Assembly: GCA_018266215.1 (NCBI GenBank)
Contig: JAFEAV010000001.1
Span: 160,403 to 224,402 of the forward strand
Reading direction: 5' to 3'
From: Cyanobacteria bacterium SZAS LIN-3
GTDB lineage: Bacteria; Cyanobacteriota; Vampirovibrionia; Obscuribacterales; Obscuribacteraceae
Length of the DNA: 64,000 nt
The notes under the pieces were generated by a model. It was given only the letters and a program-made list of their open reading frames with translations, did no database searches and had not been told where the DNA came from. Shown here in pieces: positions 25,529 to 34,877 of the stretch (positions within the stretch are counted from its first letter, which is position 1; every line of letters starts with the position of its first letter). Position numbers and translations under genes: made by a program.

Positions 25529-28168
25529 CTAGACTTGCACTTCCAGGGGAAGGCTGGCCCAGAGGATGTGCGCCGTATCGAAGAGGCTGGCCATGTCGTC
25601 ATGGTGAGGCAGGACGCGCACGGTGAAGCCGTGGCGACCGCTCTGATAATAACGAATAGCGCTGGAGAACAAAGTCAAACTGCCTTTCTTCTCATCGCCA
25701 ACCGTCATCGGTATCACTTCGCCGTCGACGATATTGCCGGTCTGATCAATCGGTCCATGATAAATCTGCACAGCCAGTTCGCCCGGTTTGAAATCACCGA
25801 GATCGACCCAGGCGCTGACTTTCATGTCGTCGCCAACTTTCATGGTTTCGCCCGGTTGAGCTTCTACCGAACCAATCTTCACCCGACTCCATCTGTCTTT
25901 CAGAGACTTCTTCCAGTGAGCGAGATTCTTGGCCTTGACCGAGTCTTCCGCCAGGAATTGCTGGAAGCGAGCCGCAGCAGGCCAGTACATATTGGTGGCG
26001 TATTCACGCACCATGCGGTTGATGCTGAAAACAGGGCAGAGCGCCAGAAGAGATTTCTTCATGCGCTGCAGCCAGGCCTTGGGCCGACCGTCAGCTTCGC
26101 GGTTATAGAAGGCGGGTACGATTTCTTTTTCCAACAGGTCATAGAAGGCGTTGGATTCGACTTCATCCTGATAGTCGGTATCGGCGTACATTTCGCCCTG
26201 ACCGATAGCCCAACCGATAGCCGGCTCGTAAGCTTCATCCCACCAGCCGTCCAGAATCGAGCAGTTGAGGCCGCCGTTGAAGGCTGCTTTCATACCGCTT
26301 GTACCGGAGGCTTCCAGCGGACGTATCGGCGTGTTGAGCCAGACGTCGACGCCTTCAACCATCCAACGAGCAACGTTCATATCGTAGTCCTCAATGAAGA
26401 CAAAACGTTTGCGCACATCTTCACGCTTGCAGAATTGCATCACCTGACGAATCAGCTCCTTAGCTGGAGTGTCCTCAGGGTGCGCCTTTCCGGCCATGAT
26501 GATCTGCACCGGACGATCTTTATTGGAGAGAATTCTGGCCAGACGCTCGGGGTCCGAGAGAAGCAGAGTGGCTCGTTTGTAGGTGGCCATGCGGCGGGCA
26601 AAGCCGATTGTGAGAATGGTCGGATCAAGTACGTTCATCGCTTCGTCGAGCGTGGACTCGGTAGCTCCACGCGCTTCAAGCTGCTTCTTCAAGCGCTTGC
26701 GGCAGAAACTGACCAGTCTGTGGCGACGCAGTTCATGCACGCGCCAGAGTTCTTCATCGGGAATCTCTTCGACTTTGTTCCAGATGTCCTGTTGATCCGA
26801 AACTTCCTCGGACCATTTGGTGCCCAGATAGCGATCATAGAGATCGGCCATTTCATCGGAGATCCAGCTTCTGGCGTGGACGCCGTTGGTGATACTGGTG
26901 ATGGGCACTTCATGCTCGGGTACATCTTTCCAAACATCGTTGAAAAGTTCACGCGAAACAACGCCATGCAATTTGCTGACGGCGTTGGTTTTGGAAGACA
27001 ATTCAATCGCCAGATTGGCCATCGAGAAGGGCTCGGTGTCATCGTTCGGCTTGGTGCGACCGAGGGCGAGGAATTCATTGCGGCTGATACCAACATTGCG
27101 GTAATACTCAGCCCAGTATTTCTCTACCAGCTCCGGTGTGAACTTGTCGATACCGGCGGGCACAGCGGTGTGTGTTGTGAAGATCTGTCCGGCTTCGGCC
27201 ACTTCTTTGGCTTCGTGGAAGGAGAGCTTGTGCTCCTGCATCAAGATGGCAATGCGCTCCAGTCCAAGAAATGCACTGTGCCCTTCATTCATATGGCAAA
27301 CGTTAGGCTCGATGCCGATTTTCTTAAGCGCCTTGAGGCCGCCTACACCAAGGATAATTTCCTGCTGCATGCGGATTTCTCTGTCGGCATGATAGAGAGC
27401 GTCAGTGATGTCTTCATCAACTTTGGAATTTTCCGGAATGTTGGTGTCGAGCAAATATAGAGGCACCCGGCCGACCTGAGCTTTCCAGATGCGGGCGTGC
27501 ACCTTGCGGCCCGGGAAGTCTACAGAAATAAGAACGGGGCTGCCGTCTTTTTCTTTGACCGGAATAATCGGCAGATTGTAGAAATCATTGATGGGATAAC
27601 GCTCTTGCTGCCAGCCGTCGGCGTTCAAATACTGACGGAAGTAGCCCTGCTGGTAGACGATACCCACACCGACCAGGGGCAAACCCAGTTCGGAAGCAGC
27701 TTTGATGTGGTCGCCGGCGAGGATGCCCAGACCACCGGAGTAAATCGGCAGTGCTTCGCTGAGGCCAAACTCAGCCGAAAAATAAGCAATGGTGCCGGGT
27801 TTTTGCTTCTTGTAATTCTTTTCGTACCAGGTGCCTTCGGCTTTCATATACTCGACATGCTTCTGGTAAATACGATTGACCTGCACCAAAAAGCCTTCAT
27901 CATTAGCCGCCTGGTTCAGTCTTTCCTGACTGACCAGACCCAGTACCAGGGCCGGATTATGATTGGAAGTCTCCCAGAGATCGCGGTCAAGACGGCGGAA
28001 CAATTTGATCGTTTCGTGATCCCATGTCCACCGGAGGTTGTATGCCAGCTCCCGCAAGCATTCCAGTTCGGGCGGCAAAAATGGGGTGACTTCAATGGTG
28101 CGGATTGGTTTCAATTGTCTCGGCTCCTGCATAAGATGCGCCACCGATCCGGCTGTATTCGAATTCAT
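25529..28168 (-). CDS. glgP: Alpha-glucan (glycogen/maltodextrin) phosphorylase
   Basis: GlgP releases glucose-1-phosphate from alpha-1,4-glucans using PLP. The ~879-residue protein matches the shorter alpha-glucan phosphorylase class. It has an N-terminal DUF3417-like region (PELECLRELAYNLRWTW), YFSAEFGLSEALPIYSGGLG, VCHMNEGHSAF, and the PLP-lysine motif EASGTSGMKAAFNGGLN followed by LDGWWDEAY. The ATG at 28166-28168 is used here. Another ATG at 28132 with GGTGG upstream is a fair alternative, and a TTG further upstream is less likely. A C-terminal ~100-residue beta domain (MKVGDDMKVSAWVDLG) follows the catalytic part. Confidence 0.93.
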   Translation of the reverse strand: MNSNTAGSVAHLMQEPRQLKPIRTIEVTPFLPPELECLRELAYNLRWTWDHETIKLFRRLDRDLWETSNHNPALVLGLVSQERLNQAANDEGFLVQVNRIYQKHVEYMKAEGTWYEKNYKKQKPGTIAYFSAEFGLSEALPIYSGGLGILAGDHIKAASELGLPLVGVGIVYQQGYFRQYLNADGWQQERYPINDFYNLPIIPVKEKDGSPVLISVDFPGRKVHARIWKAQVGRVPLYLLDTNIPENSKVDEDITDALYHADREIRMQQEIILGVGGLKALKKIGIEPNVCHMNEGHSAFLGLERIAILMQEHKLSFHEAKEVAEAGQIFTTHTAVPAGIDKFTPELVEKYWAEYYRNVGISRNEFLALGRTKPNDDTEPFSMANLAIELSSKTNAVSKLHGVVSRELFNDVWKDVPEHEVPITSITNGVHARSWISDEMADLYDRYLGTKWSEEVSDQQDIWNKVEEIPDEELWRVHELRRHRLVSFCRKRLKKQLEARGATESTLDEAMNVLDPTILTIGFARRMATYKRATLLLSDPERLARILSNKDRPVQIIMAGKAHPEDTPAKELIRQVMQFCKREDVRKRFVFIEDYDMNVARWMVEGVDVWLNTPIRPLEASGTSGMKAAFNGGLNCSILDGWWDEAYEPAIGWAIGQGEMYADTDYQDEVESNAFYDLLEKEIVPAFYNREADGRPKAWLQRMKKSLLALCPVFSINRMVREYATNMYWPAAARFQQFLAEDSVKAKNLAHWKKSLKDRWSRVKIGSVEAQPGETMKVGDDMKVSAWVDLGDFKPGELAVQIYHGPIDQTGNIVDGEVIPMTVGDEKKGSLTLFSSAIRYYQSGRHGFTVRVLPHHDDMASLFDTAHILWASLPLEVQV

Positions 28169-28386
28169 AATTGAATTTATGATTCTGGCCCTGTCGGGGT
28201 GAGCGACAGAGCGAAAGCCAGACTGGGCAGCCCCTGTTGCCAAGATTGTAGAATCTTACAACTAAGGGACCGTAGCATGGTAACACTTATTAAGCGCCTT
28301 ACGGCACCAAAAACGGCTACAAGACAAGACCTTTTTAAATTCCGGTTACAAAGCAGCGTTCAAAACCTACAGAAGGCGCCAAAAAT

Positions 28387-28893
28387 ATGTCTCCCTTATA
28401 TACTTTCGCTCGCATCCTGAGACTCATATCTCTAGCAATGCTATTTGGTGGCTCAACGGCTATCGTTTTTGCCGCCATCACCCTGGTGCAAGCGGCAAAG
28501 GCCCACGGGGTGGACGCGCTGGAAGCGGCTGCCACCAACGCCCCCGTCTTCATTGAGTTTGCCAAAGTAGCGGCCATTTTTGCCATCACTCTTGTGATTG
28601 CCGAGGCCATTGAAATCAAAGGCGACCTGCACAACCTCGAAGGACGCAATCACAAATGGCGCATGGGCCGCTATTTCGCCAGCATCGCCTGTGCCATCTG
28701 TACCTTTATATTTTCATTTGCCATCGTGCCGCAGATGCAGCAGGCCATGACCCAGATGAAAACCAACGAGACAGCCCATGCCGAGTTTGAGCGCATGCAC
28801 AAAATGTCGCGCATCATCTTTAGCGGCACCATCGCCTTTGCCCTGGTGTCACTGGTCATACCGGCCCTGGGTGGAAGAAAAGTTACCGACTGA
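28387..28893 (+). CDS. Four-helix membrane protein, DUF4149-like
   Basis: The 168-residue protein has four hydrophobic segments at ~10-32, 58-75, 95-115 and 140-160, with a charged middle loop. The arrangement (LRLISLAMLFGGS... then VPQMQQAM... R.FHKMS-like end) resembles the DUF4149/TMEM205 family of unknown role. The TPR gene begins ten bases after its stop with a perfect GGAGG, so the two form an operon. Confidence 0.65.
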   Translation: MSPLYTFARILRLISLAMLFGGSTAIVFAAITLVQAAKAHGVDALEAAATNAPVFIEFAKVAAIFAITLVIAEAIEIKGDLHNLEGRNHKWRMGRYFASIACAICTFIFSFAIVPQMQQAMTQMKTNETAHAEFERMHKMSRIIFSGTIAFALVSLVIPALGGRKVTD

Positions 28894-28902
28894 GGAGGAT
28901 GA

Positions 28903-29916
28903 ATGAAGCACCCCATTTCTCTTAGTTTGGTTGCCGGACTGGCACTTAACTGCGTCCTGACGCAACCGGCCCGGGCGGATTATCAAAACCCGGCCTTTGA
29001 TCGCGGTACTGCGCGCATGCGCGCCGGAGACTTTGACGGCGCAGTCAACTCCTTTGGTGAAGCCATCGGCATGAACAGCACCGAGCCCAAAGGTTATTTG
29101 ATGCGCGGTGAATGCTTCTACAAATTGCAAAATTACAAACTGGCGATCCAGGACATGGACAAGACCCTGCAACTGGCTCCCGATAATGTACGCGCCTATC
29201 TGGTGCGGGGAAGCTGCAAAGCCAATCTGGGGCAAGACGATGACGCCGTGGCCGATTATCTGGCGGCGATCAAGCTGCAACCAGGTCTGGGCAAAAGATA
29301 TTTTGAAAACGGCGGCCCCAATGTCAGCGCGGCGGCCCAGGCAAATAATACCGCCAGCGATGGCAGCGGTAAAAAGCGTCGGCGCGGTCGAGTTGTTAAC
29401 CAGAATGGCAAAGCGACGATTGAAGCGGTCGATCAGACGGACAGTCACGCCGACCTGAGATTGCACGCGGTCGAAGATTACAAAAAAGCAATGGCCATTG
29501 CTTATCCTTCCGGTTTTGGCCAGGTCAAAACAAGCGAAGGGACAGCCGTCCCCGGCTCGGGAGAATTTGAAGGCGACGCACACAAGGCGATTGCCGACCT
29601 CAACGAACTGATCCGCAACGGCAATGCCACCGGCGCCAACTACTACAAGCGCGCCAAAGCTCTACAAAAATTGGGACGAGTCGATGACGCTCTCAAAGAC
29701 TACGAGCGGGCAATCTCACTAGACCCCCAGAAATCGCAATACTATATCGGCCGAGCATCACTATTTTTCCAGTTGAAAAAACCGCTCATGGTCGAGGCTG
29801 AAATAGCTCGCGCCCGGGCTGTAGATCCCGACGTGCCGGCCAAAGTACATTTTGATCTGCCCCGCTACGATGAGAGCGTAAAATGGTCCGCCGACGACGG
29901 CCCGGACAACCACTGA
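28903..29916 (+). CDS. Exported TPR protein
   Basis: This 337-residue protein has a GAGGAGG ribosome site just before its ATG. A signal peptide ends near ARADY. TPR pairs cover residues ~25-130 (ARMRAGDFDGAVNSFGEAI; RGECFYKLQNYKLAIQDM; RGSCKANLGQDDDAVADYL) and ~225-305 (RAKALQKLGRVDDALKDY). A Gly/Lys/Arg segment (KKRRRGRV) separates them. It is probably a periplasmic or surface scaffold, coexpressed with the membrane protein upstream. Confidence 0.72.
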   Translation: MKHPISLSLVAGLALNCVLTQPARADYQNPAFDRGTARMRAGDFDGAVNSFGEAIGMNSTEPKGYLMRGECFYKLQNYKLAIQDMDKTLQLAPDNVRAYLVRGSCKANLGQDDDAVADYLAAIKLQPGLGKRYFENGGPNVSAAAQANNTASDGSGKKRRRGRVVNQNGKATIEAVDQTDSHADLRLHAVEDYKKAMAIAYPSGFGQVKTSEGTAVPGSGEFEGDAHKAIADLNELIRNGNATGANYYKRAKALQKLGRVDDALKDYERAISLDPQKSQYYIGRASLFFQLKKPLMVEAEIARARAVDPDVPAKVHFDLPRYDESVKWSADDGPDNH

Positions 29917-29921
29917 AGGCA

Positions 29922-30827
29922 TCAATCCTGAAGATTAGCCAGCTTGGACAGCAGGTCCTGGCCTTCCAGGCGCAGCCTCAAATCACGATAAAAAAGTCCG
30001 TACCCGGTAAAACCGATACCAAAAGATATGACATTAAATGTGGTGTCAATCGCCGCGCCTAATATGTCGATCGGGATCGATCGACTTTCCAATCCCAGAT
30101 CCAGATGAGTGAGCTTTTCCACGATGGCCAACAGGATGATAGGACTGTAGCAAGCGATACAAACCAGCAATAGAGCTATGGTAATCAAACAAATAAACGA
30201 ACCGCCGCGGAGCATGCGCAGTTTGAAAAAATAATAGGAGCGGTTGAGGCAGTGTATGAAGCTGCCCTCCTCGCAGGCTATGACCGAGAGAAGCAGGGCG
30301 CCAAAAAGGGCACTGAGCGAAATCGACACGGTCAGACCAAAGCCGATGATGCCGAACCCGATACTGCCGACGAGCAATCGCTGGGGCTGGGGAATCGGTA
30401 TGAACGAAACGAAAAGAAAGGCCACGAAGGTCCAGAGCAAGAGACTGACCAGAGGCGGCAGCAAGATTATGCTGTAGGCGCCGAAGAGCGAGCGCGAACG
30501 CGCTTTAATCCACTTGCAGGCGGCGCCAAAGTCGCTGTCGAGGCCCAGGATCATGCGCACGATGGCGCTGGAGCGAAGAATCAGCTCCCATACACCGACA
30601 AACCAGATGAAAAATCCCAGTAAAACCAGGGCCATGTGCGCGGCGAAGGGTCCCACCGCCAGCATGGAGCGGGAGGCGATGCTGACCCAGTGGTCAAAGG
30701 AAAGCAGAGCCCCGTTGGAGCCTACGGCCGTGCACAGAGCCGGCATAATCAAGGCGCTCCAGTAGAGACGCAAATTTTGCCTGAACTTACGAAAGGAGAG
30801 GCTAACCAGGTCTCCCAGAGATAACAC
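29922..30827 (-). CDS. Polytopic membrane protein, GPDP-membrane-domain-like
   Basis: About 300 residues with six or so long hydrophobic segments and few charges. The region around LRSSAIVRMILGLDSDFGAACKWIKARSRSLFGAY resembles the membrane domain found in glycerophosphodiester phosphodiesterase fusions and related stand-alone proteins. No catalytic domain is present. No ATG exists near the N-terminus. The GTG at 30825-30827 is used here; TTG codons up to 30863 would add 12 residues. It is divergent from the HD-domain gene. Confidence 0.5.
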   Translation of the reverse strand: MLSLGDLVSLSFRKFRQNLRLYWSALIMPALCTAVGSNGALLSFDHWVSIASRSMLAVGPFAAHMALVLLGFFIWFVGVWELILRSSAIVRMILGLDSDFGAACKWIKARSRSLFGAYSIILLPPLVSLLLWTFVAFLFVSFIPIPQPQRLLVGSIGFGIIGFGLTVSISLSALFGALLLSVIACEEGSFIHCLNRSYYFFKLRMLRGGSFICLITIALLLVCIACYSPIILLAIVEKLTHLDLGLESRSIPIDILGAAIDTTFNVISFGIGFTGYGLFYRDLRLRLEGQDLLSKLANLQD

Positions 30828-30935
30828 CTTTTCCGGCAGTTGGTCTATCAAAGCAAGCAACAAATAGTCAGATTAAGAGGCACGCACGACGCCGACAAGT
30901 ATAATATCTTCCACCTATATAGTAGCGGATACGGC

Positions 30936-32258
30936 ATGCAAAGAGTCGCAAACAAACGCACCTACCTGGATCCCATCCACCAGGATATCGTCCTTGACCG
31001 GTCAATACCAGCCGAGCGGCTGGTTGTCGACCTGATCGACGCAGTCGAGTTTCAGAGATTGCGCCGCATTCACCAGCTCGGGGTCTCCCACTTTACTTTC
31101 CAGGGGGCGGAGGGCTCGCGCTTTACCCATTCGGTCGGGGTGATGAATGTCGCCTCCCGTATGTATGCCATTCTCGCCTCCCGCAATGAATCAGCCGAGG
31201 CCGAACGAGCGCTGATTCTGGCCACAGCCCTCCTGCACGACGTTGGCCACGGCCCGTTCAGCCACGTAACCGAAAAAGTACTTGGCTACGACCACGAAGA
31301 CTGGTCCTGCAAGATAATCTCCGGCGACACCGAAATCCGCTCCATTCTGGACAACTTCAAAGAAGACCCGGGGCTGGCCGACAAGATAGTCAAGGTGCTG
31401 AAGAAGACCTATAAGCCAGCCTATGTCTCGCATGTGGTCTCAAGCCAACTGGACTGCGACCGCTTCGATTACTTGCTGCGCGACAGTTACATGACCGGCA
31501 CGGCCTACGGCCACTTCGCCCTGCAGCGCATTTTGCGCTCAATCGAAATCGACCCGGACAATGACCGGCTCCTGGTAGTGGGCGAAAAAGGCCAGATAGC
31601 CGTCGAAGATTATTTATTTGCCCGCTACAGCATGTACGCCCAGGTCTATTACCATCGCAAAAATCTGGCGGCCAGAGCCCTCCTCGGCAAGCTAATTAAG
31701 CGCGCCCGACACGTAATCGAGTCCCAGAGCAAAATCTGCTTCATAGACGAACAGACCGAACGCTGGTTAACCGGCGAACAGTTGTCGGTGGAAGAATATC
31801 TCACCCTGGATGATGTGCAACTCAACTATCACATCAAGCGCTGGCTGCACGATGATGACAAAATCCTGAGCGATCTCTCCTGGCGCTTTCTCAATCGCCG
31901 CATTTTCAAAGCCTCGAGAATCAATTCACAGGACCAGAACGAAATCAGGTCGATTGAAGAGAAGGCGCGCAAGGTAGTCGGCCAGCTGGGCTTCGATCCC
32001 GACTATTACGTTGCCGTCGAATCGACCGGCTTCCGTCCGTACGACTATTACCGTCCGGAAGAAGAACATCCGCAGACAAACATTGTTGTGCGCACCGACA
32101 GCGGTGAAGTAAAAGAACTGTCGCAATTGTCGCCCACGGTAAAGGCCCTGGTGACCGGCGATTACACGGCATACTGGCTGATTTATCCTCAGGAAGCGTC
32201 CGAACAATTGAGTAAAACAATTGAATCGGCACTGACGCATGTTGCATCGGCAAAATAA
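30936..32258 (+). CDS. HD-domain protein, dGTPase/SAMHD1-like
   Basis: From the ATG at 30936 the protein is 440 residues; a TTG 96 bases upstream is unlikely. It carries EFQRLRRIHQLG, then SRFTHSVGVM (first His), LLHDVGHGPFSH (the HD pair) and a later QLDCDRFDYLLRDS with the last metal Asp. This is the layout of dNTP triphosphohydrolase-like HD proteins (YwfO-type), which cleave dNTPs to nucleosides and triphosphate. The catalytic metal residues look intact. A role in dNTP pool control is inferred. It reads into the ffh gene on the same strand. Confidence 0.8.
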   Translation: MQRVANKRTYLDPIHQDIVLDRSIPAERLVVDLIDAVEFQRLRRIHQLGVSHFTFQGAEGSRFTHSVGVMNVASRMYAILASRNESAEAERALILATALLHDVGHGPFSHVTEKVLGYDHEDWSCKIISGDTEIRSILDNFKEDPGLADKIVKVLKKTYKPAYVSHVVSSQLDCDRFDYLLRDSYMTGTAYGHFALQRILRSIEIDPDNDRLLVVGEKGQIAVEDYLFARYSMYAQVYYHRKNLAARALLGKLIKRARHVIESQSKICFIDEQTERWLTGEQLSVEEYLTLDDVQLNYHIKRWLHDDDKILSDLSWRFLNRRIFKASRINSQDQNEIRSIEEKARKVVGQLGFDPDYYVAVESTGFRPYDYYRPEEEHPQTNIVVRTDSGEVKELSQLSPTVKALVTGDYTAYWLIYPQEASEQLSKTIESALTHVASAK

Positions 32259-32300
32259 AAAACTCACTTCAGATTCTGTTTCTAAATAAGGACCCGGAAA

Positions 32301-33866
32301 ATGTTCGACAATCTTTCAGACAGGCTACAAGGCGCATTCCGCTCGCTGGCCGGCACCGATAAATTGACGGCGGACAATATTGAAGAAGCCATTCGTGAGG
32401 TGCGCAAGTCGCTGCTCGAAGCCGACGTCAGCTTGAAGGTCGTCAAAATTTTCATCAGCAACGTGCGGCAGAAGGCGCTGGGCGTGGAAGTTATCGAAGC
32501 CGTCTCGCCTTACCAGCAATTTGTCAAAGTGGTGAGCGATGAACTTACCACCATCCTTGGTGGCGAAGTCGCTCCCCTGGATCTCAAAGGCGGACCGGGA
32601 ATCATCATGATGGTCGGCTTGCAGGGCGCCGGTAAAACGACAGCCTGCGGCAAACTGGCGCTCAAACTCAAGGGCGAAGGATTCAAGCCTTTGCTGGTCG
32701 CCTGCGACGTGCAGCGCCCCGCTGCCATTCACCAGCTTGAGACTCTGGGCAAACAGATAGACGTGCCGGTCTTCACCATCCCCGGCGGCCAGGACGTGCA
32801 GGACATCGCCGAAGGCGCCGTGGCCAAGGCCAAAGCCGACGGTTACAACCCGGTCATCCTCGATACCGCCGGTCGTTTGCAAGTAGACACTCCGCTCATG
32901 GCCGAACTCCTTATATTGGATAAGGTCTTGAACCCCTCGGAAAAAATCCTCGTCATCGACAGCATGACCGGTCAAGAAGCGGTCAACGTCGCCGAGACCT
33001 TCAACACACAGCTCTCGGTCACCGGTCTGCTCCTGACCAAAATCGACGGCGACGCCCGCGGCGGGGCGGCACTTTCCGTCCGGGAAGCTGTGGGCAAACC
33101 GATCAAGTTTATTTCCACCGGTGAAAAACTGGACAATCTTGAGGCTTTTCACCCGGACCGCATGGCCAGCCGCATCCTGGGCATGGGCGATGTGCTCTCC
33201 CTGGTGGAAAAAGCACAAAAGAATATCGACGAGAAAGAAGCCGAGAAAGCTGTCATGGATATGTTCCAGAACGACTTCAGCTTCGAGATGTTCATCAACA
33301 TGCAGCGCATGATGAAAAAAATGGGCCCCATGGGCGACGTCATGAAAATGATGGGAATAGGCGGCATGATGGGCATTTCCGCCGAAGACCAGAACAAAAT
33401 CGCCGAGCAGGGCGAAGTCATGATGAACCGATATGAAATTGCTATTAACTCCATGACTGTGGCCGAAAGAAGAAAGCCCGAAATCATCGACTTCTCAAGA
33501 AGACGGCGCATAGCCCGGGGCGCCGGCATTAAGGACAGTGAAGTCGGCCAAATGTTAAACGAATTTGAGAAAATGCGTCAGATGATGCGCATGATGAAGG
33601 GCATGATGGGCGGCGGCGGCTTCCCTGGTATGCCCGGCGGCGGCGGTTTCCCCGGTATGGGTGGCGGCGGCTTCCCCGGTATGGGCGGCCCCGGCGGCCT
33701 CTTCGGCGGCGGCAAAATGCCCCCCATGCCTCCTGGTTTCCCCCAGAGCATGATGGGACAGATGGGCAGACCGGGCTTCGGCGCCGGCGGCTCCCGTCCC
33801 GGTGGCCCCAAACCACCGCCCCTTCCGCCTGGCGTGGCGCCGCGCAAGAAGAAAAAGAAGCGTTAA
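32301..33866 (+). CDS. ffh: Signal recognition particle protein Ffh
   Basis: Ffh binds signal peptides of nascent membrane proteins and, with SRP RNA and FtsY, targets them to SecYEG. The 521-residue protein has the N domain, the G domain with GLQGAGKTTACGKLA and DTAGRLQ, and a Met-rich M domain. It ends with an unusual ~90-residue tail with three FPGM-Gly repeats, a Pro-rich stretch and a terminal KKKKKR. An AAGGA lies upstream of the ATG. It is followed by rpsP and khpA, as in many Gram-positive and related genomes. Confidence 0.96.
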   Translation: MFDNLSDRLQGAFRSLAGTDKLTADNIEEAIREVRKSLLEADVSLKVVKIFISNVRQKALGVEVIEAVSPYQQFVKVVSDELTTILGGEVAPLDLKGGPGIIMMVGLQGAGKTTACGKLALKLKGEGFKPLLVACDVQRPAAIHQLETLGKQIDVPVFTIPGGQDVQDIAEGAVAKAKADGYNPVILDTAGRLQVDTPLMAELLILDKVLNPSEKILVIDSMTGQEAVNVAETFNTQLSVTGLLLTKIDGDARGGAALSVREAVGKPIKFISTGEKLDNLEAFHPDRMASRILGMGDVLSLVEKAQKNIDEKEAEKAVMDMFQNDFSFEMFINMQRMMKKMGPMGDVMKMMGIGGMMGISAEDQNKIAEQGEVMMNRYEIAINSMTVAERRKPEIIDFSRRRRIARGAGIKDSEVGQMLNEFEKMRQMMRMMKGMMGGGGFPGMPGGGGFPGMGGGGFPGMGGPGGLFGGGKMPPMPPGFPQSMMGQMGRPGFGAGGSRPGGPKPPPLPPGVAPRKKKKKR

Positions 33867-33891
33867 AGTTGCATTAGCTTAACAAGATATA

Positions 33892-33914
33892 CCCTGCGGA
33901 CATACGTAGCAGGG
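33892..33914. other. Small hairpin between ffh and rpsP
   Basis: Arms CCCTGC (33892-33897) and GCAGGG (33909-33914) lie in the 100-bp gap before rpsP. No U-run follows. It could be a weak terminator or an autoregulatory leader structure of rpsP. Confidence 0.35.
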
Positions 33915-33966
33915 GCTGGTATTGGTAGAATGAGGCTTTGCACTCTCGAAGGGGTTAGAAGTTCAC

Positions 33967-34236
33967 GTGGTTAAGATTAGGCTTACGCGCGTCGGCGCCA
34001 AAAAAGCTCCGCACTATCGGATAGTCGCAGTAGACTCTAGAGCTAGAAGAGATGGTATGCCAATCGAAACGCTTGGTTATTACAATCCACGTTCTAAAGA
34101 ACTTACTGTCGATAGGGAAGCGGTCGAAAAATGGAAGAAAAACGGGGCCCAAACAAGCGATACGGTGGCAAGCCTTTTAAAAAGACCGGTGGTGGCGGCG
34201 GCGGCCGGCGCTTCGGCGGGCGCCCCAGGCCAGTAA
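33967..34236 (+). CDS. rpsP: 30S ribosomal protein S16
   Basis: This 89-residue protein starts with GTG ([21 protein letters not shown]) and has the S16 core to about residue 75 ([16 protein letters not shown]), followed by an Ala/Gly tail [14 protein letters not shown]16 assembles early into the 30S subunit. Its last 106 bases overlap the khpA frame, so its tail is constrained by another coding sequence. Confidence 0.95.
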   Translation: MVKIRLTRVGAKKAPHYRIVAVDSRARRDGMPIETLGYYNPRSKELTVDREAVEKWKKNGAQTSDTVASLLKRPVVAAAAGASAGAPGQ

Positions 34237-34481
34237 GCGATTCGACTGCACCGGAAGATCTGGCCGAGTACATCTTGAAGGTCCTGGCCAGAGATCCTGA
34301 TGCGTTGCAGTTTGAGCGACTGAACATTGGACACGGCCGTTGCCGTGTCGGCGTCACATGCGACCCCACCGTTACCGGCAGACTGATCGGCAAGGATGGT
34401 CGCACCATCACGGCCCTGCGCTCACTTATTCGTGCTGCGGCCAGTCGCGTCGGTAAACGCGTAGACATCGAAATAGCTTGA
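34131..34481 (+). CDS. khpA: KhpA-type KH-domain RNA-binding protein with Gly/Arg N-terminal extension
   Basis: The 116-residue ORF contains a KH domain from about residue 40 ([13 protein letters not shown], then [18 protein letters not shown] with the GxxG loop). KhpA binds RNA and in some bacteria pairs with KhpB/Jag to regulate cell elongation. The core begins after a ~38-residue Gly/Arg-rich segment ([17 protein letters not shown]). The ATG at 34131 is the only normal start in frame before the core. It lies inside rpsP, and AGGGA sits upstream. Typical KhpA proteins are about 76 residues, so this extension is unusual. rimM, trmD and rplS do not follow. Confidence 0.85.
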   Translation: MEEKRGPNKRYGGKPFKKTGGGGGGRRFGGRPRPVSDSTAPEDLAEYILKVLARDPDALQFERLNIGHGRCRVGVTCDPTVTGRLIGKDGRTITALRSLIRAAASRVGKRVDIEIA

Positions 34482-34517
34482 TACGCCCTCATTACTCTCC
34501 TAAAAGTCTGAACGCCA

Positions 34518-34874
34518 TTGACCAGCTCATCGAATAGCCTCGGGGGCGGACAGGACCTTTTGAACCTGCTGATTGAGAAGCGGTTGATTACGCCTGCCCA
34601 GGCGGAGCTCGCCCGCAGTCAGAGCGTGGCCACCGGCATTTCTCCCCGCGAATTTCTGGTCAAGAACGGCTGGGTCAACGACGCCACCCTGAGAGAAATC
34701 GCTCCCTGGGTGTTCAAGGAGCTGACGGCTGAAAAGCAGCGGCACGACACTGTGGAAACCAACGAGTCTCTCCTGGCCAATACGGCCGGCTCGTCCGATG
34801 ATTACGAAAAAAATCTTGCCCGCTACCGGGCTATTTTGAAAGATATCCTGGGCCCGGACGTAGACATCCAGTAG
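34518..34874 (+). CDS. Small protein with MshEN/GspE-N-like helical domain
   Basis: About 118 residues from a TTG start. The region DLLNLLIEKRLITPAQAELARSQSV, then a GISPREFLVKNGWVND segment, follows the 'LG.lLve.glIt.eql..al..q' pattern of type II secretion ATPase N-terminal domains and related single-domain proteins. The last 40 residues are acidic and helical. No ATPase domain is present. It ends three bp before the convergent GT2 gene. The function is unknown, perhaps regulatory. Confidence 0.5.
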   Translation: MTSSSNSLGGGQDLLNLLIEKRLITPAQAELARSQSVATGISPREFLVKNGWVNDATLREIAPWVFKELTAEKQRHDTVETNESLLANTAGSSDDYEKNLARYRAILKDILGPDVDIQ

Positions 34875-34877
34875 CAG

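Noticed and set aside
25535..27460. Long open frame antisense to the phosphorylase
   Set aside because: It is a by-product of codon bias in glgP; it shows no recognisable domain and has no promoter or ribosome site.
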